A DNA stretch of 64,000 bases from VXOI01 sp965197575 (GTDB taxonomy: Bacteria > Chloroflexota > Dehalococcoidia > Lucifugimonadales > UBA3495): contig OZ240214.1 in the NCBI GenBank assembly GCA_965197575.1, positions 3,410,001 through 3,474,000 on the forward strand, read 5' to 3'. Made by a program: the position numbers and the translations under genes. The first letter of the stretch is position 1. Each line of letters begins with the position of its first letter. Below, piece by piece: positions 18,801-27,391 of the stretch. Under the pieces are notes generated by a model. The model was not told the DNA's origin. It saw only the letters and a program-made list of their open reading frames with translations, and did no database searches.

Positions 18801-19031
18801 GATACCGGATCCTATGTCATTGAGGTTGATGACGCGGCACGGGACACCGCCCTGAGTGTGGAGCAAGTGCTTGCCGGACACGCCGTGATTGACTGGCAGA
18901 CAAACGACGACGTCCAGCGTCAGATGCGCCGGGACGTGAAGGGCCGTCTGCGTGCCACGGGTTTGTACGGCGAAGCCAAGATGGACGAACTCGCAAACTT
19001 GATCGTACAGGTCGCCAAGAGCAGGGTGTAG
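15852..19031 (+). CDS. hsdR: type I restriction endonuclease, motor/nuclease subunit
   Basis: 1059-aa HsdR. The N-terminal nuclease domain has IKPDLVLFVNGIPLAVTEAKSP (PD-ExK, near residues 157-174). The helicase core has Walker A HTQGSGKSLT near 328, DEAH in MVDEAHRTQYG near 449, GFTGTP near 476 and the later TGFDAP and ARVNR motifs. It pulls DNA and cuts unmethylated sites together with HsdM and HsdS. A short insert, PSTGSGQAAQ near 137-146, is encoded by a repeat-like sequence just before the nuclease motif. The frame is intact and overlaps the PIN gene upstream. Confidence 0.93.
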   Translation: MTSPAKLNEYSQAEEPARVLLERLGWTYAPRETLAAERSGEREVLLKGRLRAALLRLNEWLTEEQAGRVIFELEHVNESGIARNQKIHEYLTFGLPLTVNTTHGQDTRNVRFFDFDHPEGGVNEFVVTTQFRVRRVNPSTGSGQAAQDEDDQRVIKPDLVLFVNGIPLAVTEAKSPSLLDVWKSQAVRQLRRYQEAGPEWHGAGAPELFYYNLLCVAHCGASAAYAATGAPENTYFQWKSVAPYSDDEVRVQFNVEPQGQAQLIVGLLAPATLLDILRDFVVYEPDQGRLVKKLLRYQQYRAVKTAMRRILSESRAEERGGVVWHTQGSGKSLTMLWLATRIRREPRLTNADIVVVTDRTQLDKQISDTFRRCGFPAPERMDRSRPEPEERRARRRRETPNRAQPLDLQTVLKQGGGRTVMTTIQKFEEALTKPDGKLDVLNDSGNVFIMVDEAHRTQYGVLGGLMSRALPNAVMIGFTGTPIDKGFGRSTMKRFGPLIDSYTIPQSVDDGATVPIWYEARMPDLHIEGPNTLDKLFDAMFGDETDSVREEIRRRYANRETVAGAERRIQMIALDIAQHFKDRVRPNGFKAQVVAPSRAAALRYTEQLRSFGPSAYAIITTSHNDGPEFQIAKETGHEQITNAFVDPDGEPEVLVVVDMLLTGFDAPVEQVLYLDRPLREHGLLQAIARVNRRFSHQKDGAETEKTHGLVVDYCGISHDLEQALSSFDWPDVQDTMQVMEEDPATVIEAAAVRAESYFKGLELSDTWTCVMVFAPDAITEGNYKADLFERFNSDYRQFSRLMDRLLPDQRALPYVDRLARLTLVRSYVRAHFLREDAEVNWTEIGAKVKQLIDQRISAEVHQMMQPVSILDQDFEQKIAHLPHAEARASVMEHAIRAQIHERLEQNPIFYERLSQRLARIIEQMRSQLIDAAEAYRQMADLQREVHGEVNVAARHGLSPVSMAIYEILREPSSGAEEERYARQDTGSYVIEVDDAARDTALSVEQVLAGHAVIDWQTNDDVQRQMRRDVKGRLRATGLYGEAKMDELANLIVQVAKSRV
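16263..16295 (+). repeat. short repeat-like insert in hsdR
   Basis: ccttcgaccggctcaggaca begins at 16263, and GGCTCAGGAC occurs twice (16272-16281 and 16286-16295). The segment adds PSTGSGQAAQD in frame between VRRVN and EDDQRVIKPD. From memory, similar cttcgac-ggctcaggac repeats are abundant in some Chloroflexota genomes. Only this copy was noticed in the window. Confidence 0.5.
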
Positions 19032-19032
19032 T

Positions 19033-19761
19033 TTGGTCGAGCTTGGCCGAGTCCAGTTCGGCGACGCCACCATCGAGTACGAGGTACAGCGGAGCCAGCG
19101 GCGAAAGAAGACCGTGCAGATAACGATGGACGGCGGCCGCGTCCTCGTCGCCGCACCATTGGGTACCCCGGCCTCAATACTGGAGGCCATTGTAACCAAG
19201 AGGGCGCCATGGATCCTCAGGCAGGAACCGGAGTCAGTCCTGCGAGTTTCGCAGAGACGCTTCGTCAGCGGAGAAACGCTGCCCTATCTGGGTCGCAACG
19301 TCCGTTTGGTAGTTGAATCCGCCGACGTACCGCCGACAACGGTCCGGTTCGACCATTGGAGCTTTCGAATCATCGTGCCAGCACGCTTGGCCGAATCCAA
19401 GCGCTACGACGAAATCAGAAAGGTGATTGTTCAGTGGTATCGGCAGCGGGCCTTGGAGCGTTTGCCAAAGGTGGTTGAAGTTTGGCGCAAAAGGATGGGC
19501 TGGCCTGAATCACTGGAAGTGCTCATCCGCGACCAGAGACAGCGCTGGGGCAGCTGTGCCCCCGACGGCACCCTCCGCTTCAACTGGCGCGTCGTAATGC
19601 TCACGCCTACCTTGCTCGAGTACGTCGTTGTACATGAACTAGCCCATCTAAAGATAAGCAGCCATTCCACTGAATACTGGGCCTTGGTTTCCAGCCTGCT
19701 CCGGGACCCACAACAACGCCGGAGTCAGCTTCGGGAGGCAGGCAAGTTGCTCCCCATGTAG
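19033..19761 (+). CDS. DUF45/YgjP-like zinc metalloprotease
   Basis: 242-aa protein of the M48-like YgjP/WSS1 group. The zinc motif is VVHELAHLKISSHSTEYW near residue 199 (HExxH plus a downstream His), preceded by the family block RDQRQRWGSCAPDGTLRFNWR. It starts at TTG 19033, one base after the hsdR stop, so it belongs to the hsd operon. Genes of this family often follow hsdR; their role in restriction systems is unknown. Confidence 0.85.
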   Translation: MVELGRVQFGDATIEYEVQRSQRRKKTVQITMDGGRVLVAAPLGTPASILEAIVTKRAPWILRQEPESVLRVSQRRFVSGETLPYLGRNVRLVVESADVPPTTVRFDHWSFRIIVPARLAESKRYDEIRKVIVQWYRQRALERLPKVVEVWRKRMGWPESLEVLIRDQRQRWGSCAPDGTLRFNWRVVMLTPTLLEYVVVHELAHLKISSHSTEYWALVSSLLRDPQQRRSQLREAGKLLPM

Positions 19762-20000
19762 GTGGAAGGGTTTTCGCGACTGCAGACGCTGCAATAGCCC
19801 ACAAGGAAACCAAGAGGACTCAGAAAGCTTGCAAGAGGACCGATTTCATCAATGCTCGAATTAGGCTGATGTAGAGATCAGCTGACTATGTAACAGGTAG
19901 GGAAAGCAACTGGGGAGGGAACTAAACTGGAAGGAGTGCACAATCTATTCATCGCCCCCACTTGAGCAGGTCATAATGCAGAAACTTGTTCCACGGCGGA
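19762..20000. other. intergenic, nothing recognised
   Basis: The gap between the metalloprotease and the tRNA-like fragment holds no gene or clear terminator that I can see. It is distinctly less GC-rich than its neighbours, as expected near an integration boundary. Confidence 0.4.
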
Positions 20001-20055
20001 GGCCTTTGTCCTGATAAGACCGAGGTCGTTGGTTCGAGTCCATCCAGGCCCACCA
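20001..20055 (+). other. 3' half of tRNA-Ile(GAU), probable attachment site
   Basis: The segment contains the anticodon loop CTGATAA, a variable region aggtc, the T arm ggttcgagtcc and the acceptor end ggcccacca, in the right order for tRNA-Ile(GAU). No 5' half (D arm, acceptor 5' strand) is present upstream, and stem mismatches (T28-C42, and T-T in the T stem) show decay. Integrases commonly target tRNA 3' ends, and a tyrosine recombinase starts 67 bases downstream. I read this as an att remnant, not a working tRNA. Confidence 0.7.
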
Positions 20056-20121
20056 ACCCCCCACTTTCGGGTATAATCAGATACAAAATGACGGCTCTTT
20101 CTCTCAGGTGCCACCAGATGA

Positions 20122-21155
20122 ATGGTCGTCAAGCAGGTTTTTGACCACAGTCTTCGCGAATCCGGCAAACGGTTTCTCAGCAGCCTAAAGGCCTCCAACC
20201 GTTACTCCGAGGGCTACCTCGCCAGCCTCGAAACCACCGTTGCAATGGTGGCCCTCTACGCCGAGGAACAGGGCTGGCCCGATGTGCAGGAAATCACCAC
20301 CGAGCACATCGAGGACTACCTGGCCTACCTCCAGGACAGGATACGCTGGTTCGGAGAGCGGACCTATGCCGAGCCCCGGAAGCTGTCCAAGGGCCACATC
20401 AACGCCCAGTACCGCCGCCTGAACCGGTATTTCAACTGGCTCGTGGAACGTGGATACGCCGACGAAAACCCTTTGATCCACATCGAGCCGCCCAGCCTGG
20501 ATGAGAAAACGGTTCCCGTCGTCACAGAAGACCAGATGAGGGACCTCCTCACCCTGGCCGACCCCGCCCTCGCCAGAACTTCCGCCCACCACTTCCGGTT
20601 GGTTCGCAACCGGGCTATGTTGTACACGTTTTGGGACACGCCGGGGCGACTCGCCGAGATCGCCAAGATGCGACTCAATGACGTGGACCTTACAAATGGC
20701 ACATTGCTGGTGATGGGCAAGGGGCGGAAAGAGCGAAAGATGCCAATAGGTGACATGGCCAGGTCTGAAGTGTGGGACTATCTCCAGGAAAGGGAGTCCC
20801 TCATGCCCCGCACCAGCCTGCTGTGGGTGTCTGAGCAAGGCGAGGCCTTGCTGCCCAATGGCGTATCCCAAGTCCTGAAGGCTTGGGAAAGCGAGCAGGA
20901 ATCGCCGACCTGCGTCCTCACAGGTTCCGCCATTCCTATGCGATCAACGCCCTGCGGGCCGGGATGCCGGAGCAGGTCCTGAAAATAGTCGGTGGGTGGA
21001 AGAAGATACCGGAGACCTACTTCAGGACATTGGGGGAGGAGGACGCCAAGCAGTTTCACCGGCAGGTGAGTACGGGGGACCGGCTGGGGCGGGCGACATC
21101 GGCGCGAGGAACTCGGCGACAGCCTGGTAACGCCAAGGCCAGGGGCAGGCTCTAA
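20122..21155 (+). pseudogene. tyrosine recombinase (XerC/D-like), frameshifted
   Basis: The first frame (20122 on) has the SAM-like N-terminal domain (FLSSLKASNRYSEGYLASLE) and box I DTPGRLAEIAKMRLNDVDL. The last part reads in the -1 frame from about 20883: HRFRHSYAINALRAGM (box II HxxR), GGWKKIPETYFRTL (Trp and Tyr nucleophile), ending at TAA 21153-21155. Neither frame alone has all active-site residues, so it is inactive unless the shift is bypassed. The join lies near 20880-20895. A TATAAT at 20072-20077, just after the tRNA fragment, may be its promoter. Confidence 0.78.
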
Positions 21156-21370
21156 GGTTAATTTCCGGCGGGATCTCGTTCCATTTGTCAGCGCTTGCCC
21201 TGCACCGGTCACACCCACGGCGCCGAGTGGTCTAGCCAGCCACCCGAACCGGTCAAAGTGTTTCCCCTTAGCTTAGAGCGGAGAGGCATACAGTCACAAG
21301 GTATCCGCGCTAATTCGGGAAATTGCGAAACGCGAGGTAAGGTAGTTTCCAATCGCGTTTAACGACTAAA

Positions 21371-21646
21371 GTGGTGGAGACGGGGGAGGCCGCGCCGCTC
21401 GCTTCCCCAGTCATCCCCGTAAAGGTGAAGTTTTCACCTTCTGCGCAATCGACACCAATTCTTAGTGCGAGTCTCCGGCCAAAAAGGCTGGCGATGGGTC
21501 TGACTTTGGCCCAATTGGCGGAACGAATAGGTGTTCACCCGTTGACACTTCGCTCATGGGAATCGGGGAAAACAACGCCAAGGCTTCAGAATCGAATTCA
21601 ACTATCGAAACTACTGGGAGAGGATCTGTTCGGTCGAGGGAACTAA
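21371..21646 (+). CDS. XRE-type helix-turn-helix protein
   Basis: 91-aa protein. Residues about 36-80 form a Cro/C1-type HTH: LRPKRLAMGLTLAQLAERIG, then VHPLTLRSWESGKTTPRLQN, ending ISKLLGEDLF-like. The first 35 residues are low-complexity Ser/Pro/Val, so the real start may be internal. It could be a regulator left with the integrated element, or a fragment. A terminus resembling that of IS630-C overlaps the last two bases. Confidence 0.6.
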   Translation: MVETGEAAPLASPVIPVKVKFSPSAQSTPILSASLRPKRLAMGLTLAQLAERIGVHPLTLRSWESGKTTPRLQNRIQLSKLLGEDLFGRGN

Positions 21647-21667
21647 ACTAAAGCCAAGGTGAAATAC
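21645..21667. repeat. solitary IS630-C-like terminus
   Basis: CTAAACTAAAGCCAAGGTG, continuing aaat, agrees at about 20 of 23 positions with the reverse complement of the IS630-C right end (near 37117-37139). No matching transposase lies beside it. It may be the scar or remaining end of a lost IS or MITE. Confidence 0.35.
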
Positions 21668-22056
21668 GCATATGGCGGAGGTCCGGTGCCATCACCAGAT
21701 CGTCCTACAAGTACGGTAGCAAGGTCTTCACCGGATCAGACAGGCTAATCTTCATCACCCCAAAAATGCAGATCCCACCTTGGCTTCAGTTTAGGACCGT
21801 TAATTGCTCCCCAGTACCCACCCTGAGTACCCACCCTGGAAATCAAAAAGCCGCCATCAGACCTGTTAGTCAGGCCGCCAGCGGCTCCTTGGGGGCCGTC
21901 CGTCAAGTTCCACTCTATTTACCCGCCACCTGGCTTATCAACTGGTTTCTGTAACCGCACCAATTTGCGCCCAAACACTATTCGCCGATAGTGTTAGGTT
22001 ATAATTGGCGGGTCAATTTCAATCACCCAATATTTTATGGCACACTGTGACCAGGG
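21668..22056. other. intergenic, no gene seen
   Basis: No convincing reading frame. A short tandem repeat of gtacccaccctg occurs near 21814-21839. The region is AT-richer than the average and lies between the HTH gene and a transporter-gene fragment on the other strand. Confidence 0.35.
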
Positions 22057-22302
22057 TTAAATAATCCCTTCCTCCTCGGCCACCCTTTCCAGGGTTTCCC
22101 ATCCCTCGGTGGTGCCCGGCAAAAATGCCTTGCACCCCTCTGCTTCCATCGCGGTCTTTCCCAACGGGTCCTTATAGTCCATCGAGACAAAAGCCTGAGT
22201 GATCTGTTTTGATAACGCGTTGTCTATGCCACTGTGGGCTACGAGCACCACAGCGAGAACAAAATGTCTCCCTCTCCAGTACGGCGGAGCGGCAGATATC
22301 AC
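22057..22302 (-). pseudogene. PhnD-like substrate-binding protein, C-terminal fragment
   Basis: The minus frame reads VVLVAHSGIDNALSKQITQA, then FVSMDYKDPLGKTAMEAEG and FLPGTTEGWETLERVAEEEG. This matches the C-terminal part of phosphate/phosphonate ABC substrate-binding proteins (PPxPx-hydrophobic-AHxGID...QAFxSMD). No start and no upstream part of the gene are present, and a stop lies just ahead. It is a relic, identified from motif memory. Confidence 0.5.
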
Positions 22303-22482
22303 AGCTTATCGTCGGTTGGTACCTCATTAATCTATGTACGCAATTGATTAGCGGACGGGCATCCAGAATGTCCTCAGGTGAGGTCGCTTCACGCAGCAAA
22401 AGGATGGTTCCTTCGGGAGTGAAATACCCCGACTATTTAGGGCCGGGGCTTACCGTGGGATTCAATCGCAATTGTAAGCCTG

Positions 22483-22512
22483 TTGACATCGTAGGTGTTG
22501 ATAGAATATATT
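22483..22512 (+). promoter_or_regulatory. promoter upstream of SBP1
   Basis: TTGACA at 22483-22488, spacer of 18, then TATATT at 22507-22512. A near-copy lies upstream of the paralogous gene at 47.5 kb (TTGACA, spacer of 17, TATATT), with shared spacer bases (aggtg, tgata). Conservation between two paralogs makes it more credible than either match alone. The leader to the ATG at 22736 is about 220 bases. Confidence 0.6.
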
Positions 22513-22581
22513 ACAATATGCTCGGGACGGGTAAGTCATTATACCCGATATAACCGACGCTGTATATGCGCACTTCGTCGC

Positions 22582-22605
22582 CATGAAGTCTAACATGAAG
22601 TCTAA
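22582..22605 (+). repeat. 12-base direct tandem repeat in SBP1 leader
   Basis: catgaagtctaa occurs twice without a gap. It lies about 75 bases downstream of the -10 box and about 130 bases before the start codon. It could be a regulator site or simple slippage; the paralogous leader at 47.5 kb lacks it. Confidence 0.4.
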
Positions 22606-22735
22606 TCAGTCAGACATTCCCGGTGAATGAGTGGTGAATCGTTTCCTAGATGGCCGGTAATCAATGCTACTGACTCACCGACGTAGGTTTTAGTCCTTTC
22701 TGTTTTAGTTCTTTCTAAAGTAAGGAGTTGCGTTC

Positions 22736-24484
22736 ATGGCGTACCGCTGGTTCAGGAACCCTAAAGTATTAATAGTGACGCCCCTGATGTTAACCCTGTT
22801 ATTCCTCATTGCCTGTGGTGGGGCCGCGACCCCTACCTTACAACCATCTCCCACAGGCACTTCGGCACCTGCACCGGTGGCTGGTGAGACCCCCGTGTCT
22901 ACTCCTACTGCGACTCCCGTGGCCACGCCAGCGCCAGCGTCCGGTGCTCAGCCGGTGGTGGGTCGACTGAAGATAGCCACCTTGAATCCCCACGCCGAAA
23001 CCTGGAACCCGTATAAAACCGCGCGAGGGTCGGGCAGGTTTCAGATGCACATGATGTACGAAGGGTTAATCCGTGTGGATCCAGCAGGAGCCTACGTACC
23101 CAAACTTGCAACGTCCTGGGAAATGAGCCCAGACTTCAGTGCTTTTACCATCCACTTGAGAAAGGGAGTGCCCTACCATCGTGACTTTGGCGAGGTCACC
23201 ACCCAGGACGTCATACATAGCCTGGGGCAAGTTGCCCGACCCGACAGTATTACCTCGCTGAGATCTGTCTTCCAAAACTTGTTGGACGGCATTGAGGTCC
23301 TCGATGACCATACCCTGGTCTTTCACCTGGACCCCAAGATGGCCTTGGTAGATATAACCTATGCACTAGGCCAGGAGCAAAGTGTGGATATTCTGAGCAA
23401 GGCCCACTTCGAGGCTGAGGGGGAGGACGGCGTTTTACAGAAGCCCGTGGGTACCGGCCCTTATCAGGCCGTGGAGCGGCTCGAGGGGAGCCATGTGCTC
23501 TACGAGCGGGTGCCCTACGATCACTGGCGGATAAACCCCGACTTCGAGGAGGTCCAGATATTCTTCGCCGCCGAGGCGGCCACCCGGATGGCCATGATCC
23601 TGACCAGCGAGGCCCATGCCGCCTTGCTTCCGCCTGATCTCAGGCTGGAAGCCGAATCCAGGGGAATGAAAACCATTCGGTCGACTATAGTGAATACAGC
23701 TATTTACATGATGTTTGGGGGAAACCTGCTGCCCAGCAAGCCCGAATATGACCCCACGGTGCCCACGCTCGACAGGAAGGTGCGCCAGGCCCTGAACCTG
23801 GCGGTGGACCGGAAGGAGATTTATGAGACCCTCTTCGCCAGTGAAGGGGAGTTTATGGTGATGCCCTTCTTCCTTCCTTCCTACCTGGGTTGGGACCCGG
23901 CGTTGCCCGAGCGCTTGAAGGAAGAGTACAGATATGACCCGGTCCGGGCCAGAGAGCTGCTGGCGGAGGCCGGGTACCCCAATGGATTCAAGACAACCAT
24001 TGCCCTGACACCACGTACCGGGTTGCCCCAGACCGTGGAAGTGGATGAGGCCATCGGTCAGTACTGGGAAGCCATCGGGGTGGATGTGGAGTTGAGATCC
24101 ATGGAATTCGCCCAGGTCGTCCCCCTCTTCCTGAGTGAACCATTCAAAATGCATAATATTTCCTGGATCGATGCAACGGTACGCTTTTCCAACCTGGTTG
24201 TCGGTATCCGCACCTTATACGCCAGCGATGGCGGGGTACATTTCTTCGAGTCGGATTTCATTGACGAGAGGTACAATGAGATGCTCGAAACCTTCGATTC
24301 TGAGGGGCGTGACCGGCTAGGCAGAGAGATCCTCAATCACCTGTTCGATGAGTATGCCACGCTCCCCCTGTTCTGGACCCGCTCCTTGGTAACGGTAGAC
24401 CCCAAGGTCATAGCGGAATGGGATAGCACGTTCAGTCCCTTCTTCCCATGGGATACGGAATACGTGGTGGCGGTGAAGAAGTAG
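22736..24484 (+). CDS. oligopeptide/dipeptide ABC substrate-binding lipoprotein (SBP1)
   Basis: 582-aa family-5 extracellular solute-binding protein. The signal peptide ends in a lipobox (LFLIACGG, Cys near residue 27). A Thr/Pro/Ala-rich linker to about 75 follows, then the periplasmic-type fold. Family blocks include LATSWEMSPD, GTGPYQ, KVRQALNLAVDRKEI and YDPVRARELLAEAGYPNGF. It would capture peptides or similar solutes outside the membrane for the permeases encoded downstream. Start: ATG with AAGGAG nine bases upstream. Two paralogs lie in the window (24.5 kb, broken; 45.8 kb, intact). Confidence 0.9.
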   Translation: MAYRWFRNPKVLIVTPLMLTLLFLIACGGAATPTLQPSPTGTSAPAPVAGETPVSTPTATPVATPAPASGAQPVVGRLKIATLNPHAETWNPYKTARGSGRFQMHMMYEGLIRVDPAGAYVPKLATSWEMSPDFSAFTIHLRKGVPYHRDFGEVTTQDVIHSLGQVARPDSITSLRSVFQNLLDGIEVLDDHTLVFHLDPKMALVDITYALGQEQSVDILSKAHFEAEGEDGVLQKPVGTGPYQAVERLEGSHVLYERVPYDHWRINPDFEEVQIFFAAEAATRMAMILTSEAHAALLPPDLRLEAESRGMKTIRSTIVNTAIYMMFGGNLLPSKPEYDPTVPTLDRKVRQALNLAVDRKEIYETLFASEGEFMVMPFFLPSYLGWDPALPERLKEEYRYDPVRARELLAEAGYPNGFKTTIALTPRTGLPQTVEVDEAIGQYWEAIGVDVELRSMEFAQVVPLFLSEPFKMHNISWIDATVRFSNLVVGIRTLYASDGGVHFFESDFIDERYNEMLETFDSEGRDRLGREILNHLFDEYATLPLFWTRSLVTVDPKVIAEWDSTFSPFFPWDTEYVVAVKK

Positions 24485-24527
24485 GAGGCCTGTCATTCTA
24501 GCGACATAAAGACGGGGAGTTTCGTTC

Positions 24528-26174
24528 ATGACGTACAGTTGGTTCAGCAACCCTGAATTATCAATATTGACGCCGCCCCTGATATTATCTGTTGCTCTTC
24601 ATTGCCTGTGGTGGGGCCGCGACCCCTACACTACTTCGGCGCCTGCACCGTTGGCCGGTGAGACTCCGGTATCTACTTCTACCGCAACCTCCACGCCTGC
24701 ACCGACCTCGCCCCTGGCGGTCGCGGTGACCAAGAGACTGAAGATAGCCTCCATAAATCCCCACGCTGAAACCTATGACCCGGCTTTAACCACGGCAGGT
24801 TCCGGTGCATTTCAGTTCAGGATGATGTACGAGAGCTTAACTCGTCTCGATCAGTGGGGAGAGGTCGTGCCCAATCTGGCCACCTCCTGGGAAATAAGCC
24901 CGGACTTCCGTACCCACATATTCCATCTGAAAAAGGGAGTTTAATGGCATAAGGGCCATGGCGAGTTCGGCGCCCGGGACCTGGTGCAAACCCTGGCGCG
25001 CACTAACCGCCCCGACAGCACACTTCATCGCAAGCAGTATGATGACATGGAAAGGGGTGTTGATATAGTCGATTCCCATACCATCAAGTTTAACATGGAC
25101 CCTCCAAATGCCTTGCTAGATATGATCTGACCTTTGAGATTGGCATGGCCATTCTGGGTAAGGCCCACTTCGATGCCTTGGGTCAGGAAGGGTGACCACC
25201 ACCGGGTGAATCCGGACTTTGAGGAGTTCCAGCTAATCTGGCCCCCCGAGGCCGGCACCCGGCTGGCTATGGTTATAGCCGGTGAGGCCGATGCCGTCAT
25301 CCTTTCCCAGGACCCCAGAGAGGTCTCCGAATCCAAGGGAATGAAAGGGATTCGGGGAACCATAGTAGTTGGCAGTAATCACATGATGTTTGGCGGAAAC
25401 TACCTTTCCAGCAAGCCCAGCTATGATCCCACTGTTCCCTGGGCGGCCCCTGGCGAAGTCGGTCGCAAGGTGCGCCAGGCCCTTAACATGGCTATCGACC
25501 GGGAGGAGCTCGGGGATACCCTCTTCTTCGGGGAAGGGGAATTCACGATGATGCCCTTCTTCCATTCTACCTACCTGGGTTGGGACCTGGCGTTGATACC
25601 CAAGTTCAAGGAGAACTACAGATATGACCCAGTGCGGGCGAAAGAGCTGCTGGCAGAGGCCGGGTTCCCCAAGGGGTTTAAGACGACCATTGCCCTGGTG
25701 CCACGCCCAGGCATGCCCAATATCCTCGATGTGGATGGGGCCATAGCTGGGTACTGGAAAGCCATCGGGCTGGATGTAGACACGCCATCCATGGAGTTCT
25801 CCCAAGTGCTCGAGCTCCTCAAGAAAGAGGAAATGTGGAATATGTCCTGGATCGATGCGACGGCACGCCTTGCCAACATAGAGACCAGCACGCGCATAGT
25901 ATTGTGGAGCGAGAGCATTGCCCATTGGTTCGAGTCGGATTTCATTGATGAGAAGTACGAAGTACAATGAGATAATCAGCACCTACGATGAGGCGGGGCG
26001 TGACCGGATAGCCAGGAGATCCTTCGTTATGAGGTAGAAGAGTTTGCCTTCATCCCCCTGTTCTGGACCTTCACCACGGTAACGGTAAATCCCAAGGTCA
26101 TAGTGGGATGGGAAAGCACGTTCGCTCCCTTCTTCCCGTGGGATACGGAGTACGTGGTGGCGGTGAAGAAGTAG
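24528..26174 (+). pseudogene. second substrate-binding lipoprotein (SBP2), decayed
   Basis: Directly downstream paralog of SBP1, with the same GGAG-TTTCGTTC-ATG leader. Damage: a frameshift in the lipobox region (IACGG is out of frame), a TAA at 24942-24944 where paralogs have a residue before WHKGHGEF, a frameshift and stop near 25130, a missing segment around 25190, a frameshift near 25965 and another near 26015. The final part TTVTVNPKVIVGWESTFAPFF ends at TAG 26172-26174. Some segments (TYDPALTTAGSGAFQFRMMY) are closer to SBP3 than to SBP1. Confidence 0.85.
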
Positions 26175-26308
26175 GGGGCCGGGCCCGTCCCGTTTTCTCC
26201 CGTCGGAGCCCTTCAACCGATGTGGGCAGGACAGGACGCCTGGATAGTTTTGGCATGATGCAGTCCTTGACCGAGATACAAGGGAAACAGGCTTCGTAAG
26301 GGCTAGAG

Positions 26309-27229
26309 ATGCAACGTTATATATTGATTCGGCTGCTTCAGGCTGTGTTCGCTCTATGGGCGGTCACTCTCATTGTCTTTGTCTTGGCGCGTGTCTCTGG
26401 CAGTCCTCTGGATGTGCTATTGCCTCTTGAGGCGACCCTAGAAGACCGCGAGCGACTGGAGGAGCAGTGGGGCCTGGACAAGCCCGTGCACGAGCAGTAC
26501 TGGGTGTTTCTAACTAATGCCGTCAGGGGCGACTTCGGTGATTCCATCAAGTGGCAGGGCAACACGGCCCTTGATATGGTGGTAAAGCGGCTGCCAGCCA
26601 CCCTCCAACTGGGATTCACGGCTTTGTTGTTGGCTGCAATCCTGGGTGTGCCCCTCGGTGTGATGTCGGCGATAAAGAGAGACACCCCCATGGACTACGG
26701 CGGCAAAATGTTTGCTTTTCTGGGCCAGGCGGCTCCTGCATTTTGGGTTGGCTTAGTCCTCATGTGGATTTTTGCCGTTCAGTTGGGATGGCTCCCTGCT
26801 TCGGGTCGAGGGGGGATCAGTCATATGGTCCTGCCGGTTATAGCCATCGGGTGGTTTCAGGTAGCGTCGATAATGCGGCTAGTGCGCTCTTCCATGCTAG
26901 ACCAGTTGGACAGCGAATATATAAAGCTGGCGCGCCTTAAGGGACTGTCGGAGCAGAAGGTCATCTGGAAGCATTGCCTGCGCAACGCCGCTATCGCTCC
27001 CCTTACCTACTTCGGGGTCATTGCTGGGGTGTTGATCACCGGCTCTGTGGTCATCGAGAGCGTTTTCAGGTGGCCTGGTGTCGGGCTCCTGGCTATTGAG
27101 GCCGTCCGGGTCAAAGACTACCAGGTGTTGCAGGCGGTGGTGCTCTTGTTCGCTGGTGGGTTCGTCCTGCTTAATCTGCTGGTAGACATACTGTACGCCT
27201 ATCTGGACCCGCGCATCAGGTTAACCTAA
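26309..27229 (+). CDS. dppB: peptide ABC transporter permease, DppB-like
   Basis: 306-aa inner-membrane permease. It has an N-terminal TM segment (ILIRLLQAVFALWAVTLIVFVLARVSGSP), an ABC-transporter permease core with about six helices, and the EAA loop DSEYIKLARLKGLSEQKVIWKHCLRNA near residue 205 that docks the ATPase. Start ATG 26309; the ribosome site is weak. It follows the broken SBP2 by 135 bases and pairs with the DppC-like gene downstream. Confidence 0.92.
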   Translation: MQRYILIRLLQAVFALWAVTLIVFVLARVSGSPLDVLLPLEATLEDRERLEEQWGLDKPVHEQYWVFLTNAVRGDFGDSIKWQGNTALDMVVKRLPATLQLGFTALLLAAILGVPLGVMSAIKRDTPMDYGGKMFAFLGQAAPAFWVGLVLMWIFAVQLGWLPASGRGGISHMVLPVIAIGWFQVASIMRLVRSSMLDQLDSEYIKLARLKGLSEQKVIWKHCLRNAAIAPLTYFGVIAGVLITGSVVIESVFRWPGVGLLAIEAVRVKDYQVLQAVVLLFAGGFVLLNLLVDILYAYLDPRIRLT

Positions 27230-27391
27230 CCCGAAGGGTGACTCAGATAGTATGGAAGGTACAATCCACATCTCCGAGGCGACCTTCTATCGTCGTTTTG
27301 TCGAGCAAATATATTTGATGCTCGTCAGTTATCTGATAAGGTTAAGGGCGCCTCTCTAGAAATTCACGATGAAAGGTGTGCGGAGCAGGAA

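Noticed and set aside
16275..19199. 974-aa open frame on the minus strand
   Set aside because: It lies antisense to hsdR, which has all family motifs. Long antisense frames are expected in GC-rich genes.
19971..20198. 75-aa minus-strand ORF containing GWTRTNDLGLIRTKA
   Set aside because: This peptide is the well-known spurious translation of a tRNA; the DNA is the tRNA-Ile fragment.
22172..22399. Frame with CDICRSAVLERETFCSRCGA resembling a zinc ribbon
   Set aside because: It overlaps the better supported PhnD-like frame, and the surrounding sequence has no protein character.
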